64,000 bases of DNA from Drosophila miranda (Eukaryota; Arthropoda; Insecta; Diptera; Drosophilidae). The DNA is taken from assembly GCF_003369915.1 (NCBI RefSeq), contig NC_046673.1, forward strand, positions 3,890,001-3,954,000. The letters are read 5' to 3'. Shown in pieces: positions 45,985-57,411 of the stretch. The notes under the pieces were generated by a model, which worked only from the letters and a program-made list of their open reading frames with translations, did no database searches and was not told where the DNA came from. Both the position numbers and the translations under genes were made by a program. Position 1 is the stretch's first letter, and the number at the start of each line of letters is the position of its first letter.

Positions 45985-47464
45985 ATGCTACCTCTGTACA
46001 CCCTTATTCTGGGCCTCTCGGTCCTCTCCATACTGCCCGAGGATGTTATCGGACGCTGCCAAATGGCGATAATGGAACCAGCACCCCTAATCTTGACAAG
46101 CTTCGGGTCGAAGCACCTTTTGACTGACGCCGAGGTCCCATTTGTACGAGACTCCTACGAATCGGTACAGATGTATTGTGCAGGAGGATTTGAAGTTAAT
46201 GAAGGGAGGTTTGTTACACTAGTTGCTTCAACATTTCACTTTCCGTCAAATTTTTCTTTTGATTATTTTGGTAGATACAGCTGGATGAAACTTGAGGGCA
46301 CAAGTGAAATTTTCTCTTGTAATCTTGACTATTTTAATTCGGAAAAATACCCTTCAGAGCCTATATCAAATGTTCATTGTAGGGGAACGACGGTTTCCCA
46401 AATGTTCGAGAGTCGAACCAGCTTACCAGACTGCGGAGACCACATGACGCTCGTGGTTGCGCAGGACTTCGGCGAAATGGGATCCATTAAGAGTGCGGGG
46501 ATTTGCTACGATATTGTTGGGCTTGAGCTCAAGTATGTCAGCTACACGGCTTATCCGCCAAAGAACAGGCTTATTGAGAAGGTAGGGCACGGTCAGTGAG
46601 CGTGATGTTTTTTCTTTGTCGGTTTATAAAAGTCCGTCCTCTAAGCAGGTTCAATTGGGACAGTTGAATGTCCTGGGACTGGATATTAACGTGACATACA
46701 CCAAAAGTCTATTCAAGACTGTAAGGTGGGTATAGCACCATATTTTCCCATTTAAGATGCCAATAAGAACTCTTTGGCTCCATTGCAGTCCGATGGTAAT
46801 TAAAGAATACTGGAAGAAGGACAAGCAGCTCAAGCAGCTTTTCGGCGGGGTTATCTTTGAGTACACCAGCCTGGTGCAGGATGAGGATATCAGAAGATGG
46901 CTGGCTGGCTATGAGGAAATGCTCAGTGTCGTTTGGCTGCGTAGCCTGCGCACCGGCAACTGGAGGCAGTGGCTCAATGCATTACAGGCGGCCATCGAGC
47001 CAGCAGGGTCCAAGTTCGATATTCGCCTGGGGGTTTCGGGCCAACTTTCAATGCCGCTAATGCGGGAGTGCAATGCCAGTCGCATCCTCAGCATCGAGTT
47101 AGACAACGGTCACTCGCCGCTGAAACTGCCCGCCCACATCTGGGCCCATGTGCGGGACCTGCACCCGACTGGGAAGGCACAGGATGAGTTCGTCGTAATC
47201 GGTCACAACTCCCCGTTTGTAAGTCGGCATGTGCATGGGGCATGTGCCCCACAACTTTGGCTAAACGTCTCTTGATCTTTCTTGCAGTTCAAGGCCGAGG
47301 ACATGAAAGAATTCTGCCCCACCATGTGCGAGCAGGTGGATTGGCTGAAGAATAGTGTGTTCGGCAGTCTTCGCGACTACCCCGCCTATGGCTTGGTGCA
47401 ATGCTGCCGCGTCCAGGATGTAGCCCACAAGTTGGATAACTTTCCCGGGGTAGCCGAGGGTTAA
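45985..47464 (+). CDS. Secreted relative of DNA/RNA non-specific endonucleases, probably inactive
   Basis: Four exons (45985-46581, 46649-46725, 46789-47218, 47288-47464) give 1281 nt, or 426 aa, with GT..AG introns. A signal peptide spans about 1-23 (LPLYTLILGLSVLSILPEDV). The layout follows the Drosophila family of large secreted Endonuclease_NS proteins. An N-terminal Cys-rich beta domain has VQMYCAGGF and FSCNLDYF. The nuclease-like part has ELKYVSYTAYPP and SLRTGNWRQW, aligning with the GNW motif after the active site. The Cys-rich C-terminus has FCPTMCEQVDWL, then GLVQCCRV. The catalytic DRGH motif expected before the GNW block is not visible, so nuclease activity is doubtful. Members are often gut or male-tract secreted proteins, but no role is claimed. 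The Met at 45985 is the first ATG after the initiator. AATAAA at 47543 ends the gene. Confidence 0.8.
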
Positions 47465-47577
47465 GTTTCCACATCCACAGCCACTCCCGCGGAATTCCTG
47501 CAGCATATAATAATACAGCGGCTATCGGCTTCGTAATTGGTGAATAAACCAAAAGTTTTTTTTGTATACCGTGCTTT

Positions 47578-47626
47578 TTATACCCGATACTCAAAATGAG
47601 TATAGGGGTATTTTACCACAAATTAT
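47578..47626 (-). mobile_element. Terminal fragment of a DINE-1-like element
   Basis: TTATACCCGATACTCAAAAT followed by GAGTATAGGGGTATTTTACC and ACAAAT equals the first 50 bp of the long copy at 42281. The rest is missing. It lies 30 bp after the polyadenylation signal of the preceding gene. Confidence 0.75.
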
Positions 47627-48913
47627 ATCGTTTCCAACAATGTTAAAGCACTTTTTGGTACGGCTCTTAAACCATTTTCCCATAAAATGTATTTTATACC
47701 TATTTGTTTTCGGCATTTCACTACACTTTACTTCAAAGACTGCAGAAAATTAAAACAAACGGGCAAATCAATCGCTCAAAGTAATGCCAAATATCAAACA
47801 GATAAGAAATTACACTAACAATATGTTACAGAGAGACTTCATATAAAGAGGCACATCTTTGGTGTTGTCATAAAATTTTGCTCTGGTTTCAAGTCGGGCT
47901 TGCGACCAATATATGGTGGAACAATATATGGTAAAGCGTTGGACAAGGGAAAGTACTATCTGCTTACATTTTTCGATGAAATTCGTTTGCATACATTTTG
48001 CATATTTTGTATGCATATTTTTGATATGCATTCAAATTCGTTATATTTAAACGATCAAACGTCTAAATAATAATTTTGGTAACAATCTGATGAAAATATG
48101 CAAAATCCGAGGTCTAGTGGTAATCAATATCTTTAATTGATTCTTATGGACCATCCAACTGTGTTAAGACCAATATTATGATTGGTCTGATTGAGATTCA
48201 AACTGGTCTAAAAACTATAATATGAATACTTGAAACAACTAATTAAATCAATTAATGTTAAGGGCTAGCGCCATAGCCCGCGAATGACGGTTGACAAAGT
48301 CATTTAAGGACACATTGAGAAAAGAGACAGAAAAGACCGAACGATATAGGTGTCTTTAGCGTATGTATGATTGCTTATTTGCGAGGTCTAGCTTTTCATG
48401 ATATAATTTATGGGGTTCTTATGCTAATTATACTAGATTATGCCAATTGTTCCAGAGCCCGCGTATATGTACTATTCACTTTTTCGAGATTCACCTGCAA
48501 AACGAGACTATCATGATTTTTCTGCGAATTATGTAAATTGTTTTCTACATTTAAGCCTCAGTAAATTTGTAAATTTGACAACTAGCGTTTAGAAAGGCCG
48601 ATTCGAGTACAAGCCTTCGAATCTCTTGAAAATCTCTAGAGATTCTAAAACATCGACAGATGTTCCGTTTCTCGATGTTTCATTGTAAGCAATTGATTTG
48701 CCCTAATATCGAACAGTTTGCTAATCGAATAATTGTATTTTTTATAGAAATGGGGAGCTGAGTTCCAAGAAAAAATCTAGCTATCTGTCGCTATCCGATT
48801 TTCATATAATTTTTAAATGTTGCAGCTTTCAATAAGTGCTTTTACAAGCAGTTGATCCCGAAAATACTCGAAATATTTATATGATAAGAGGAAAAATTGG
48901 AAAAGAAATTTAA
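47627..48913. other. Spacer without a supported gene
   Basis: AT-rich, with only short frames. Nothing recognisable is seen. Confidence 0.55.
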
Positions 48914-50007
48914 ACGAGGGGGAACGTTGTGAGTTGCTGCGGAGACCGCAACTCTACAGTTATACCCGATACTAAGTCAGTATGGCTCTCCTCCGGCAGA
49001 CGCTGCTAATATTAAACGACACGACAAAGAGTGCGTGCGAGAGAGACAGAAAATCAGTCTGAGCGTGACGTCGGGTGCTGCGTAGCCAGTGCAAATTGAT
49101 TTGTTCCTTTTGGCTATAAAAATTATCTGATCTGATCCAGATTCAGCAATCTGATAGATATGGTCGTTATCTATGATTTTTAGTTTTCTCGTATCTGTAA
49201 CATTGTGGATGCAACAGATTTTCGTCCTTTGTGGGGGCGGAAGGGGGTGGTGCGAAATTCTGAGATATACGTTTTATAGTGAGATCTAACAGAAAAGCGG
49301 ATACCAAATTTGGTTACTCTAGCCTTAATAGTCTCTGAGATTTGGGGATGCCCCAGATTTTCATCCTTTGCGGGGGCGGAAGGGGGTGTGGCGAAATTTT
49401 GAAACAAACTCGTCTCGGTCCGATATATTAGGAGGGTGGATACCAAATTTGGTTGCTCTAGCTTTTGTAGTCTCTGAGATCTAGGCGCTAATGTTTTACT
49501 CTAAGCAAAGCCGGCTATGCTACGTGTGTGTTAGAGAGAGACAGGGCGAGAAAAAATGAAATTGTTTTCTTGATTCTGGCTATAATAATTATACGATCTG
49601 GTTCAGATTTTGCACTCTAGAAGATATAGTCATCTTCTACGATTCTGCGTTTTTAGTTTTCTCGTATCGTCGAAATTGTGGATGCCACAGATTTTCGCCC
49701 TTTGTGGGGGCGGAAGTGGGCGGGGCGAAGTTTTGAAGTATTTTTGTTGCAGTGACATATCACAGAAGTCTGGATCCAAAACATCGTTGCTCTAGCTCTT
49801 ATAGTCTTTGAGCACTAGGCGCTGAAGGGGACGGACAGACGGACGGACGGACAGACAGACAGGGCTCAATCGACTCGGCTATTGATGCTGATCAAGCATA
49901 TATATACTTTATGGGGTCGGAAACGATTCCTTTTGGACGTTACACACATCCACTTTTACCACAAATCTAATATACCCCAATACTCATTTTGTGTATCGGG
50001 TATAATA
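48914..50007 (+). mobile_element. DINE-1/Helitron-like repeat, long form (copy 3)
   Basis: Same orientation and module order as copy 1, from ACGAGGGGGAACGTTGTGAG to TTTTGTGTATCGGGTATAAT. The microsatellite near 49830-49862 is short. Single-base differences from copies 1 and 2 are scattered throughout. Confidence 0.85.
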
Positions 50008-53000
50008 CGATCCAAAAGATGAAAGTCTTCTTATACTTTGTATTAATGCAATATTTGCTGGTCATATACATGTATGTGTATGCATACATAGTATGTACCT
50101 GAATACTAGCTTCAACATACAGACTCGTATATAGTAACTCCTTTCAGAATTTGTATTGTTCGGTTGGTTTCAGCTCTTGGAAATGCACATCAGTTTTTGA
50201 CTAGAGCCTTTTTAAATACCAATTGATCGCTTTTCACAATACAAATGTTTAATATTTTTGTATGCAGATGTGCTATCTAAGAATAACAAAGTTTTTGTGA
50301 AATGAATGTTTTTTTGTAGGTACATATTTTAATGAATCTTTGGTGAACCAAATTAAAAAACCAACGGATCGAATGTGCATAGTGCAGTTTAAAAAAAAAC
50401 AAAGGGCGTTATGGAAAGAGCTTTTTACCTGGCTTACCCCCCCCCCCCCCTCCCGCACACCTGAACACCTGTATACGAGTGCAATCGAGTGTTTGTCAGT
50501 ACAATACAGATGGCAATGTGGATCTTTTAGTGGCACTTCCTTAAGCAGTCGCAGCTTCGCCCCAACTAAGGTTAAAGCGAACAGACAGACTTTGCAAAGG
50601 CCCCAAGAGGAGCGAGGACCATTAATGCTGGCCCAGACACTCCCACCAGAGGAGAGGGACAGGCGGAGGGGCGGGCAAAAGGAATTTCTTGATTAAGTAA
50701 CAGGAATGTTGGGTTGGTACGGACCGGGACAGAGCAGAAATGTCAGCGGGCATGAATGCCGTTTCATCTCGTCTTTGACATTTTCCTGTTGGTGTGCCAG
50801 GCTGCATGAGTATGAGTTATGCGGTTGTGTGAGTGTGTGACTCACCACTGATTAATGCCAATTTGTTCTTGGATTTTGCATGAATTATTCAACAAATAAA
50901 AAACAACAAAGCAACAAACAATTTCCACATTGCGCAATTGGTCCCTAGGGCTCGATCCCAGAGGCGTAATCGCGTTCGGAGTCGCGGCTGCCCTCGCTTT
51001 TCGTTTGGGGCTCCAACCACATTTCCCTCTCCGGATATCTTCCGGATGCCAAAAAAAGCATTTGAGCCACATTAAGCTGCTTACACACAGGCACCGACAC
51101 TCCCAGCAAGCACCCAATTTAAATCAGATGCATTTATTCCAGTGCGCTCATACAATTTGTGATTTGTGATTTATCGCATCCGATATCGCATAAGCCAGTT
51201 TCTCCATTCGTCTCGAATTTCATCGCAGCGGTAGGCTGCAACCAATAAGTAAAATCGTCATTTATGTCCCCAAGTATAATGGCATTTAACAGTATCGATG
51301 GATACATCGACTCTTCGGGCTCACCGTTCCAGCCGGAATATCCGACTTTGTTGGCAAAAGGTCAAGACTGTCTCAAGTGATTCAGGGGCTTGATTCGGAA
51401 TCAATTAAGTCACGTACATCTGATCCAGCTTCCAGTCCGGAATAACATCGATCCATTTTGCATAGCAGATACTGAGATCCACATATCGTGCTCGAAATGT
51501 ATGGGGTATACGTATACGTATATTTCATTTGAAAACCCTTGTGGTGGACTTGCAAAGACTGGGCGCACTTAAAGGAAATAAATTCTCAGGTATACCCATA
51601 TTCTGGATTAGTGGATAGCCATTGTAAGTGGTCCCTAGCCAGTCCAGAATATAGCACCGATTCGAGCAGCTTCAAACTCCTCATCACGACAACCAGTTTT
51701 GTTCATATTCTTTTTTGTTGTATTGTTTTATTTTCTTCCCATTGCAAAATGTGCGGAAAAGCCTTCATAAAACGGAATGAAATTACCACATAGTCGGTGC
51801 TGGGTCTCAGCTTTTGCTGCTGCTGCACAGAAAAAAAAAACCAAGCGAACAATCGAAAAGGTCATCAGGAAAATAATCCGATATTTAACTAGCTTAGTGG
51901 CACCGGATCAAAGGTTTGCTAAATTTCCAAGTTGTAAAGTTTCTTGTTTGTGCACTTTCGTTAGAAAATAGTTTGTCCTCTTGAATGAATTATACAAAAT
52001 AATCTGAAAATCCGCCATGTTTGGGAAAAATTCATCCCACAAAATGAGGTGCCTGACCGGAAACGATCGGTTCAAGGGATAAAAAGATTGTTCTTCCTTT
52101 CAAATATTTTCAAATTAGTTTAAGTTCCTTCATTCATTTGGTCAGAATGCACTTCTACTCTATCGCCCGAGACCAGGCTTTCTTTTTTGTATCATCACCA
52201 ACAACCATCAGACAATTTTCTCAGTGTGATGGTGGGTGGCCCAGCAATCTACCGCCGCAAAAAATTTGAATCTGTGTATAAATTTAATTTCCATTTTTTT
52301 TGCTTCACTTTTTTGTTTTTGGGCCACTCCCGTTCCATTTCCCTTCACTTTCTTTTTCCTCACCTCCAGAAGCAGGACGAAAATGTCACATAATCAAATT
52401 TTTAAACGCGAGCGATTTAAGAGTTGCCACGTTGCTCGCGTGTTGGAATGGAGGACTGGCTGTCTTTCTGTGCAAGGTGTGTTTAAGCAAGGTGAGGGTT
52501 TGCCAGAGAGCGCTATCACTCTATACGTAATACTCAGGGCGGAAGGCAGACTTGATAGACCATCAAACGGCATCACGGAAATCAACTAAGTTTGATTTAA
52601 AATAACACAAGCTGACAGCCAGTTCAATTAAAGTTGAGAATAGCTATTACCCAGTTAGATATCCGTATACCATATCAATGGGAATGCCTGCCCGTCCGTA
52701 AACTAGTCAGTCGCACGCCTTTCTTTCTGCCTCAGCCTCACCCTACAAATTTGTATACACCTGTTTTGCCCGTGGACGACTGGCGGTGGAGGTACGGACG
52801 GAGGCGGCGGTGCCAAATGAGATGGTGGTGTTCCTTGCGATGACATATGAAATATTAACAAGAGCGCTGCTCGCACGAGTATTTCCAATGCATGGATGAG
52901 TGTGTGTGCGTGAGTGCGTAAGCTGTTGGCGCTGGATGGTGGCGCCTGTTGAGTGGGGCAGCGGGCAGCACGGATACAGCACGTGCGAGCGGCGCAACGG

Positions 53001-53100
53001 GGAGATTAGGCAAGTCGCGCAATTTGCCATCAAGCGTAAAAACAAATTTGCTTGAACGAGTCATGGCCAAGGCAGAACGGACGAGAACGGTCGTTGTTGC

Positions 53101-53131
53101 CTGTCGCCGGTCGCCGGTCGCCGGTCGCCTG
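53101..53131. repeat. (GTCGCCG)n heptamer repeat
   Basis: Four units of GTCGCCG/GTCGCCT in a row. Confidence 0.8.
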
Positions 53132-53667
53132 TCTTTCTGTCTGTCAATCCATCCGTGTGTCTGTTTGTATATAAATTAGAACACATCAAAAGTTTGTGAC
53201 ATTAAATTTTGTTTCTTCTTCTACGGTTTTTTTCTTCCTCTTGCCAACAAACACACACACACTCATGGGATTGGGGCACAGATAAATGTTTTAGCAAAAT
53301 GAGAATGTGGCCGTGGGGGGCGTGGGAGGGGTGTACCACGATGACAGTAATGATGGTACGCGTGGCATGCCCCCAGCCCAAATCGTGAGACCTCAACCTG
53401 GATCCTCGAACCTGTACCTCTGGCAGCCAGGACATCGTGAACCTGTCGGCGTGTAAGGCTACGGTGGTTGATTAAATGTGCTTGTGTGTGTGTGTTTTTT
53501 CGTGTGTGTGTGTGTGCGCGAGCGTGAAAATGCAATGACAACGACCCGAAATGGCGATTACGCACACACACACATAAGCGTGCGTCTCCACGTATGCCAT
53601 TACGTTACGTTACGCATCCACATCGCGTCAACGTCGCCCAACCGCTTGACTTTTTCACAGTCACGAA

Positions 53668-53699
53668 ATTTGCCTTTGCCTTTGCCTTTGCCTTTGCCC
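53668..53699. repeat. (TTTGCC)n hexamer repeat
   Basis: About five units of TTTGCC ending in CCCC. Confidence 0.85.
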
Positions 53700-54799
53700 C
53701 TGCTCTTTCGGTCGCACACTGAGGAAAATAAGCATTTGATTCTAGTTTTGTGGCCTTAAGATTCTTGCGGGACGAAAGTCTTGGAGTAAGACCCAGTTGC
53801 TACACTAAATTATCAGCAGGATTCTCTCTAAGTGTACGCCTCTACACTTCTACGCTTATCGTTGCGACTGTCGCTGCTACTCCTGGAATTCCTGCTGCCT
53901 GTCAGAGCTTCATCAGCTTTTACTTTTGCTTTCTATTCCGTTGGCTTTAATGTGAGGGGGACAGGAGTGTCCGTCGTGTATGTGTGTGTGGTGTGGGGTG
54001 GGGTGGGGCATAAAATATATATTTGATAAAATAATGCTAATGGAATGGAAGTTGTCCTACATACCCATGTCCTTCCCGATTATAATGCTTGTACATAAAT
54101 TCACGTAAATACATAATTGTAGAAGCTAGGTTCGAGGGCGTGATGGCGCTAGAGTCGCCAAAATGCATCAAAATTTGTCCATTCCCCGATCGTCCACACG
54201 TCTCTCTCCTTCTTTTCCTTGGTCTTCACTTTTTTTCGTTCACTTTTTAATGCAGTTTGTCTCGTTCGCTCGCTGTCGCTGACTCGCTCTGTGTGTGCCG
54301 CAATGAATATTAAAATATTTTTTTGTTTCGGTAAAAACTTTTAATTGGATTGCAAGCGTTTTTAATACTTTCATAACGGCCCTGCCCCCCCCCCACCGCC
54401 CTACTGCTCTCCCATACGTTGGTCACCAAAAAATTGCGCACAAAACTGAAAAATCAATTAAAATGGCCGCCGACAGTCAACGCGTTGAACGATGAAATTC
54501 GCAATAATAATGCCAGTAAGGGGAGATCCCTCCAGCGGAAGGGCAGACTACTCACCCCATCGAATCCGCCCTTTCTTGACAGCCTTACGACAGACAGCTC
54601 TACGACCCGATTTGAATCACAAAGTACGACTTTTTCATTATCTAATATCATCGATAGCTTATCTCCACAATTCCCAGTGATATTCAGTGAAAAGGCATGA
54701 TCAAAACTTAGCAATGCGGAAACTCAACTAATTTTCTTCGACTTAACCTAAATATAAATTTAACAAATATTAAATAAATAAGTCAATAAAGAAAAAACT

Positions 54800-55361
54800 C
54801 TGCTTAGCGGACTTGGCCCCTTTGATACGTAGAACTCTGCAACTACTCAGGCAGTATGACTCCCCTACGCCGAAGCCGAAGCCGAAGGCCGCACACTGCA
54901 CGATGAGAGTGTGTGTGAGAGAGAGAGAGAGAGACAGAAAATGAGTAAGAGCGTGTACGGCGTGTACCCCTTCTGGCTATATTAACAATCCGATCTGATC
55001 TAGATTCCGTAGATAAAGTCAATCTATACAGTTCTGCGTTTTTAGTTTTCTCGTATCTTACAAATTGTGGATACCACAGATTTTCGTACTTTGTGGGGCC
55101 GAGCGATATTTTGAGATACACTTGTAATAGTGCGATATCACAGGAGTCTGGATACAAAATCTAATAGTCGCTGAGTGCTAGGCGTCAAACAAGACGGACG
55201 GACAGACGGACAGACAGACATGGCTCAATCGACTCGTATTTTGATGCTGATCATTAGTATATATGGGGTCGAAAACGCTGGGGTCTGGGCGTTTCACACA
55301 TCCACTTTCCCCACAAATCTAATATACCTAATAAATACTCATTTTGAGTATCGGCTATAAA
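54800..55361 (+). mobile_element. Short-form DINE-1-like element (copy 4)
   Basis: Starts in the TTAGCGGACTTGGCCC...GTATGACTCCCC region and ends TTTTGAGTATCGGCTATAAA. It has one CAGATTTTCGTACTTTGTG module instead of three, a short GACG/GACA array, and GGCTCAATCGACTCG. It shows what a single-unit version of the longer copies looks like. Confidence 0.75.
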
Positions 55362-57411
55362 AACACTCGAACACCTAAAGATATATCAAATGAAAGCAAA
55401 AAGCGATGAGAACTGAGAAGAACATTCAAAAAGTTTTAATTTTTAAGCTCTGGTTGATTTCCCAAGCGTTCACATGCGTTTAGTCTACTCGATGAAATAT
55501 CTCACATTTGTGAAACCACACCTATGTATAGTACATACACACATACATAAGTATGTACATATGTAACTGTAGAAGATTTTAACATAAAATACCCGCCAAG
55601 AAGCCTTGCCAAACCGATCGTTTCTATGACAGCTAGTGTTGTCCGACACACGAACGTATTGTATTGCATTCATGGTCGCAAAACGGCTTCCCGTCCTGCG
55701 TTTTAGCGCCTTGCCTGGCCAACAAAAAGAAGAAAACTAAATTTGTGAGAGACTCTCTGAAAAGTTGCAAGTATTTTATATTATTGTGAAAGGAAAAAGC
55801 TTTTAAATCGACATTTTTGAAATGTTTCCCCAAGAAAAAGATACATATGCTCCAGTCTGGTATGGTGGTCAGTTTTTATTTGATAAATTGTACTTTTTTC
55901 ATTTTTTTTGTGGTTTTTGCTTGCAATATTTCTCTTGTGTTTTTTTTTGTTTTCTATAAATATTTCTTCTACATAGTTTTAATATTTGTATATATATTCA
56001 TATATATATTTTTATAGCCATAGAACAATTATCACATCTTACATATGTTGGCTACTCTTAAACGTATCCATTACATGTTTACTCATATGTATGTTTGTGT
56101 GCGTGTGTCATCAGTATCATCAGCATCATCAGTCACCAGCTTTTTGCATGTCATACAATTAATTCGATTTCATTAAACACCAAACAGAAAATACCAAAGA
56201 AAATGCCAAGCGATGCAGGCAGTTTGCCATCGAGTATATGCCACCGTTTATTTTTTTTTATTTCATTCGAATGCCCATACATAGGTGCACGTTATAAGCT
56301 CCTGGCTGTTGGTAGCCCATGTCCCATATACAGGACCATTCTGTACGATCCATTCTCGACGGCACAAGGCCTGCAAGTGGCTACATCTTAACAGATTCCA
56401 CGACCAAATCGGCAGCTAATTGCTCCATTTTTCAGGACACAATCTAGGCAACATTTCTTCATTATTCACGCCTAAAACTAGCAGCTGAAAACTTTTCTAA
56501 ATAATTCACGACTCCTCAAACCTGCAGTGGGCAACATATGGCAACATTTCTTGCTCAACACAGCTTTACCTAGCTGCCTTCCTCTCACACTTCTGGATAA
56601 TTAGAGTCGCCGGCTCTGTGTTCGCCTCCAAGTCGGGTGTGAGATGCTGCTTTTCCACGTCCGGATTGCATCAGAAGTTTGCTCATTTATATTGTATAAA
56701 CATTGCCGTTAGCTCATTCAAACAGTAAGGGACCCGGACCAGATTCCAGTAGATGGACTTGCTTCTTCTTGGACTTTCTCTTCCGCTTGTGGCCTTCGTC
56801 GTTCGTACATTCATTCATTCATTCAGTCAGTTGCCCATTTAATTTTTCAGATGGTGCTGAAAAGTATGCTACATTTTTTGGCCTGCGTCAAGTGGATGCG
56901 TTGCCGTGCCTGTACTACTTGTACTTGGACTTGTATGTGTATGTGAATGTGAGTGCGCGATGGGTGTATATATATATGTATGTATGTGTGTGTGTGTGTG
57001 CATATGTGTATTAAACGTTTAGCCTGGCGGCGCTGTCAGTCGGCAAATTTCAAAGGCTAGCCAAGACACTGCCACAACAGGGGGCAAACGGCATAAACAC
57101 AAACGAAATCGAGTGGAAGAGTGGAGGAGGTAAGTGCATTAGCTATTTAAAGAGTGAAAACATTTGTTTTGACCCTTTGTCTTGACTATTTCGCTCGGCT
57201 CAAAGAAGGCTGTTTCGCCTGCTAGTGACTATGATGATGGCGATGAAACAAATCGAAATACAAAACCAGCTAGAGAATAATTAAAACGATAAAACTTAAA
57301 GAAAATCCCAAATCCCAGTGTGGTGCGCGTGTGTGTGTGTGTGTCTGTGTGATGCCATGCCCATGCTCAATCCTCAACCTTCAATCCGGAATCTTTAGCT
57401 CCATGCCTCTC
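55362..57411. other. Spacer and probable 3' UTR of Tbh
   Basis: No gene is supported. It contains TA-rich and GT-rich simple sequence (56980-57000 and 57325-57345). The last 100-300 bp probably belong to the Tbh 3' UTR. Confidence 0.5.

Larger units (their letters stand above)
50008..54799. other. Gene-poor spacer
   Basis: No gene is supported. The longest frames (118 codons at 50340, 117 at 52236) are low-complexity or lack motifs. It contains a poly-C tract (about 50439-50450), GT and CA microsatellites (53250-53580), and short tandem repeats near 53.1 and 53.7 kb. ATCGATAG, a partial DRE, lies near 54651. Confidence 0.5.

Noticed and set aside
50340..50696. 118-codon plus-strand frame spanning a poly-C tract
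   Set aside because: Low complexity, no motif and no gene context.
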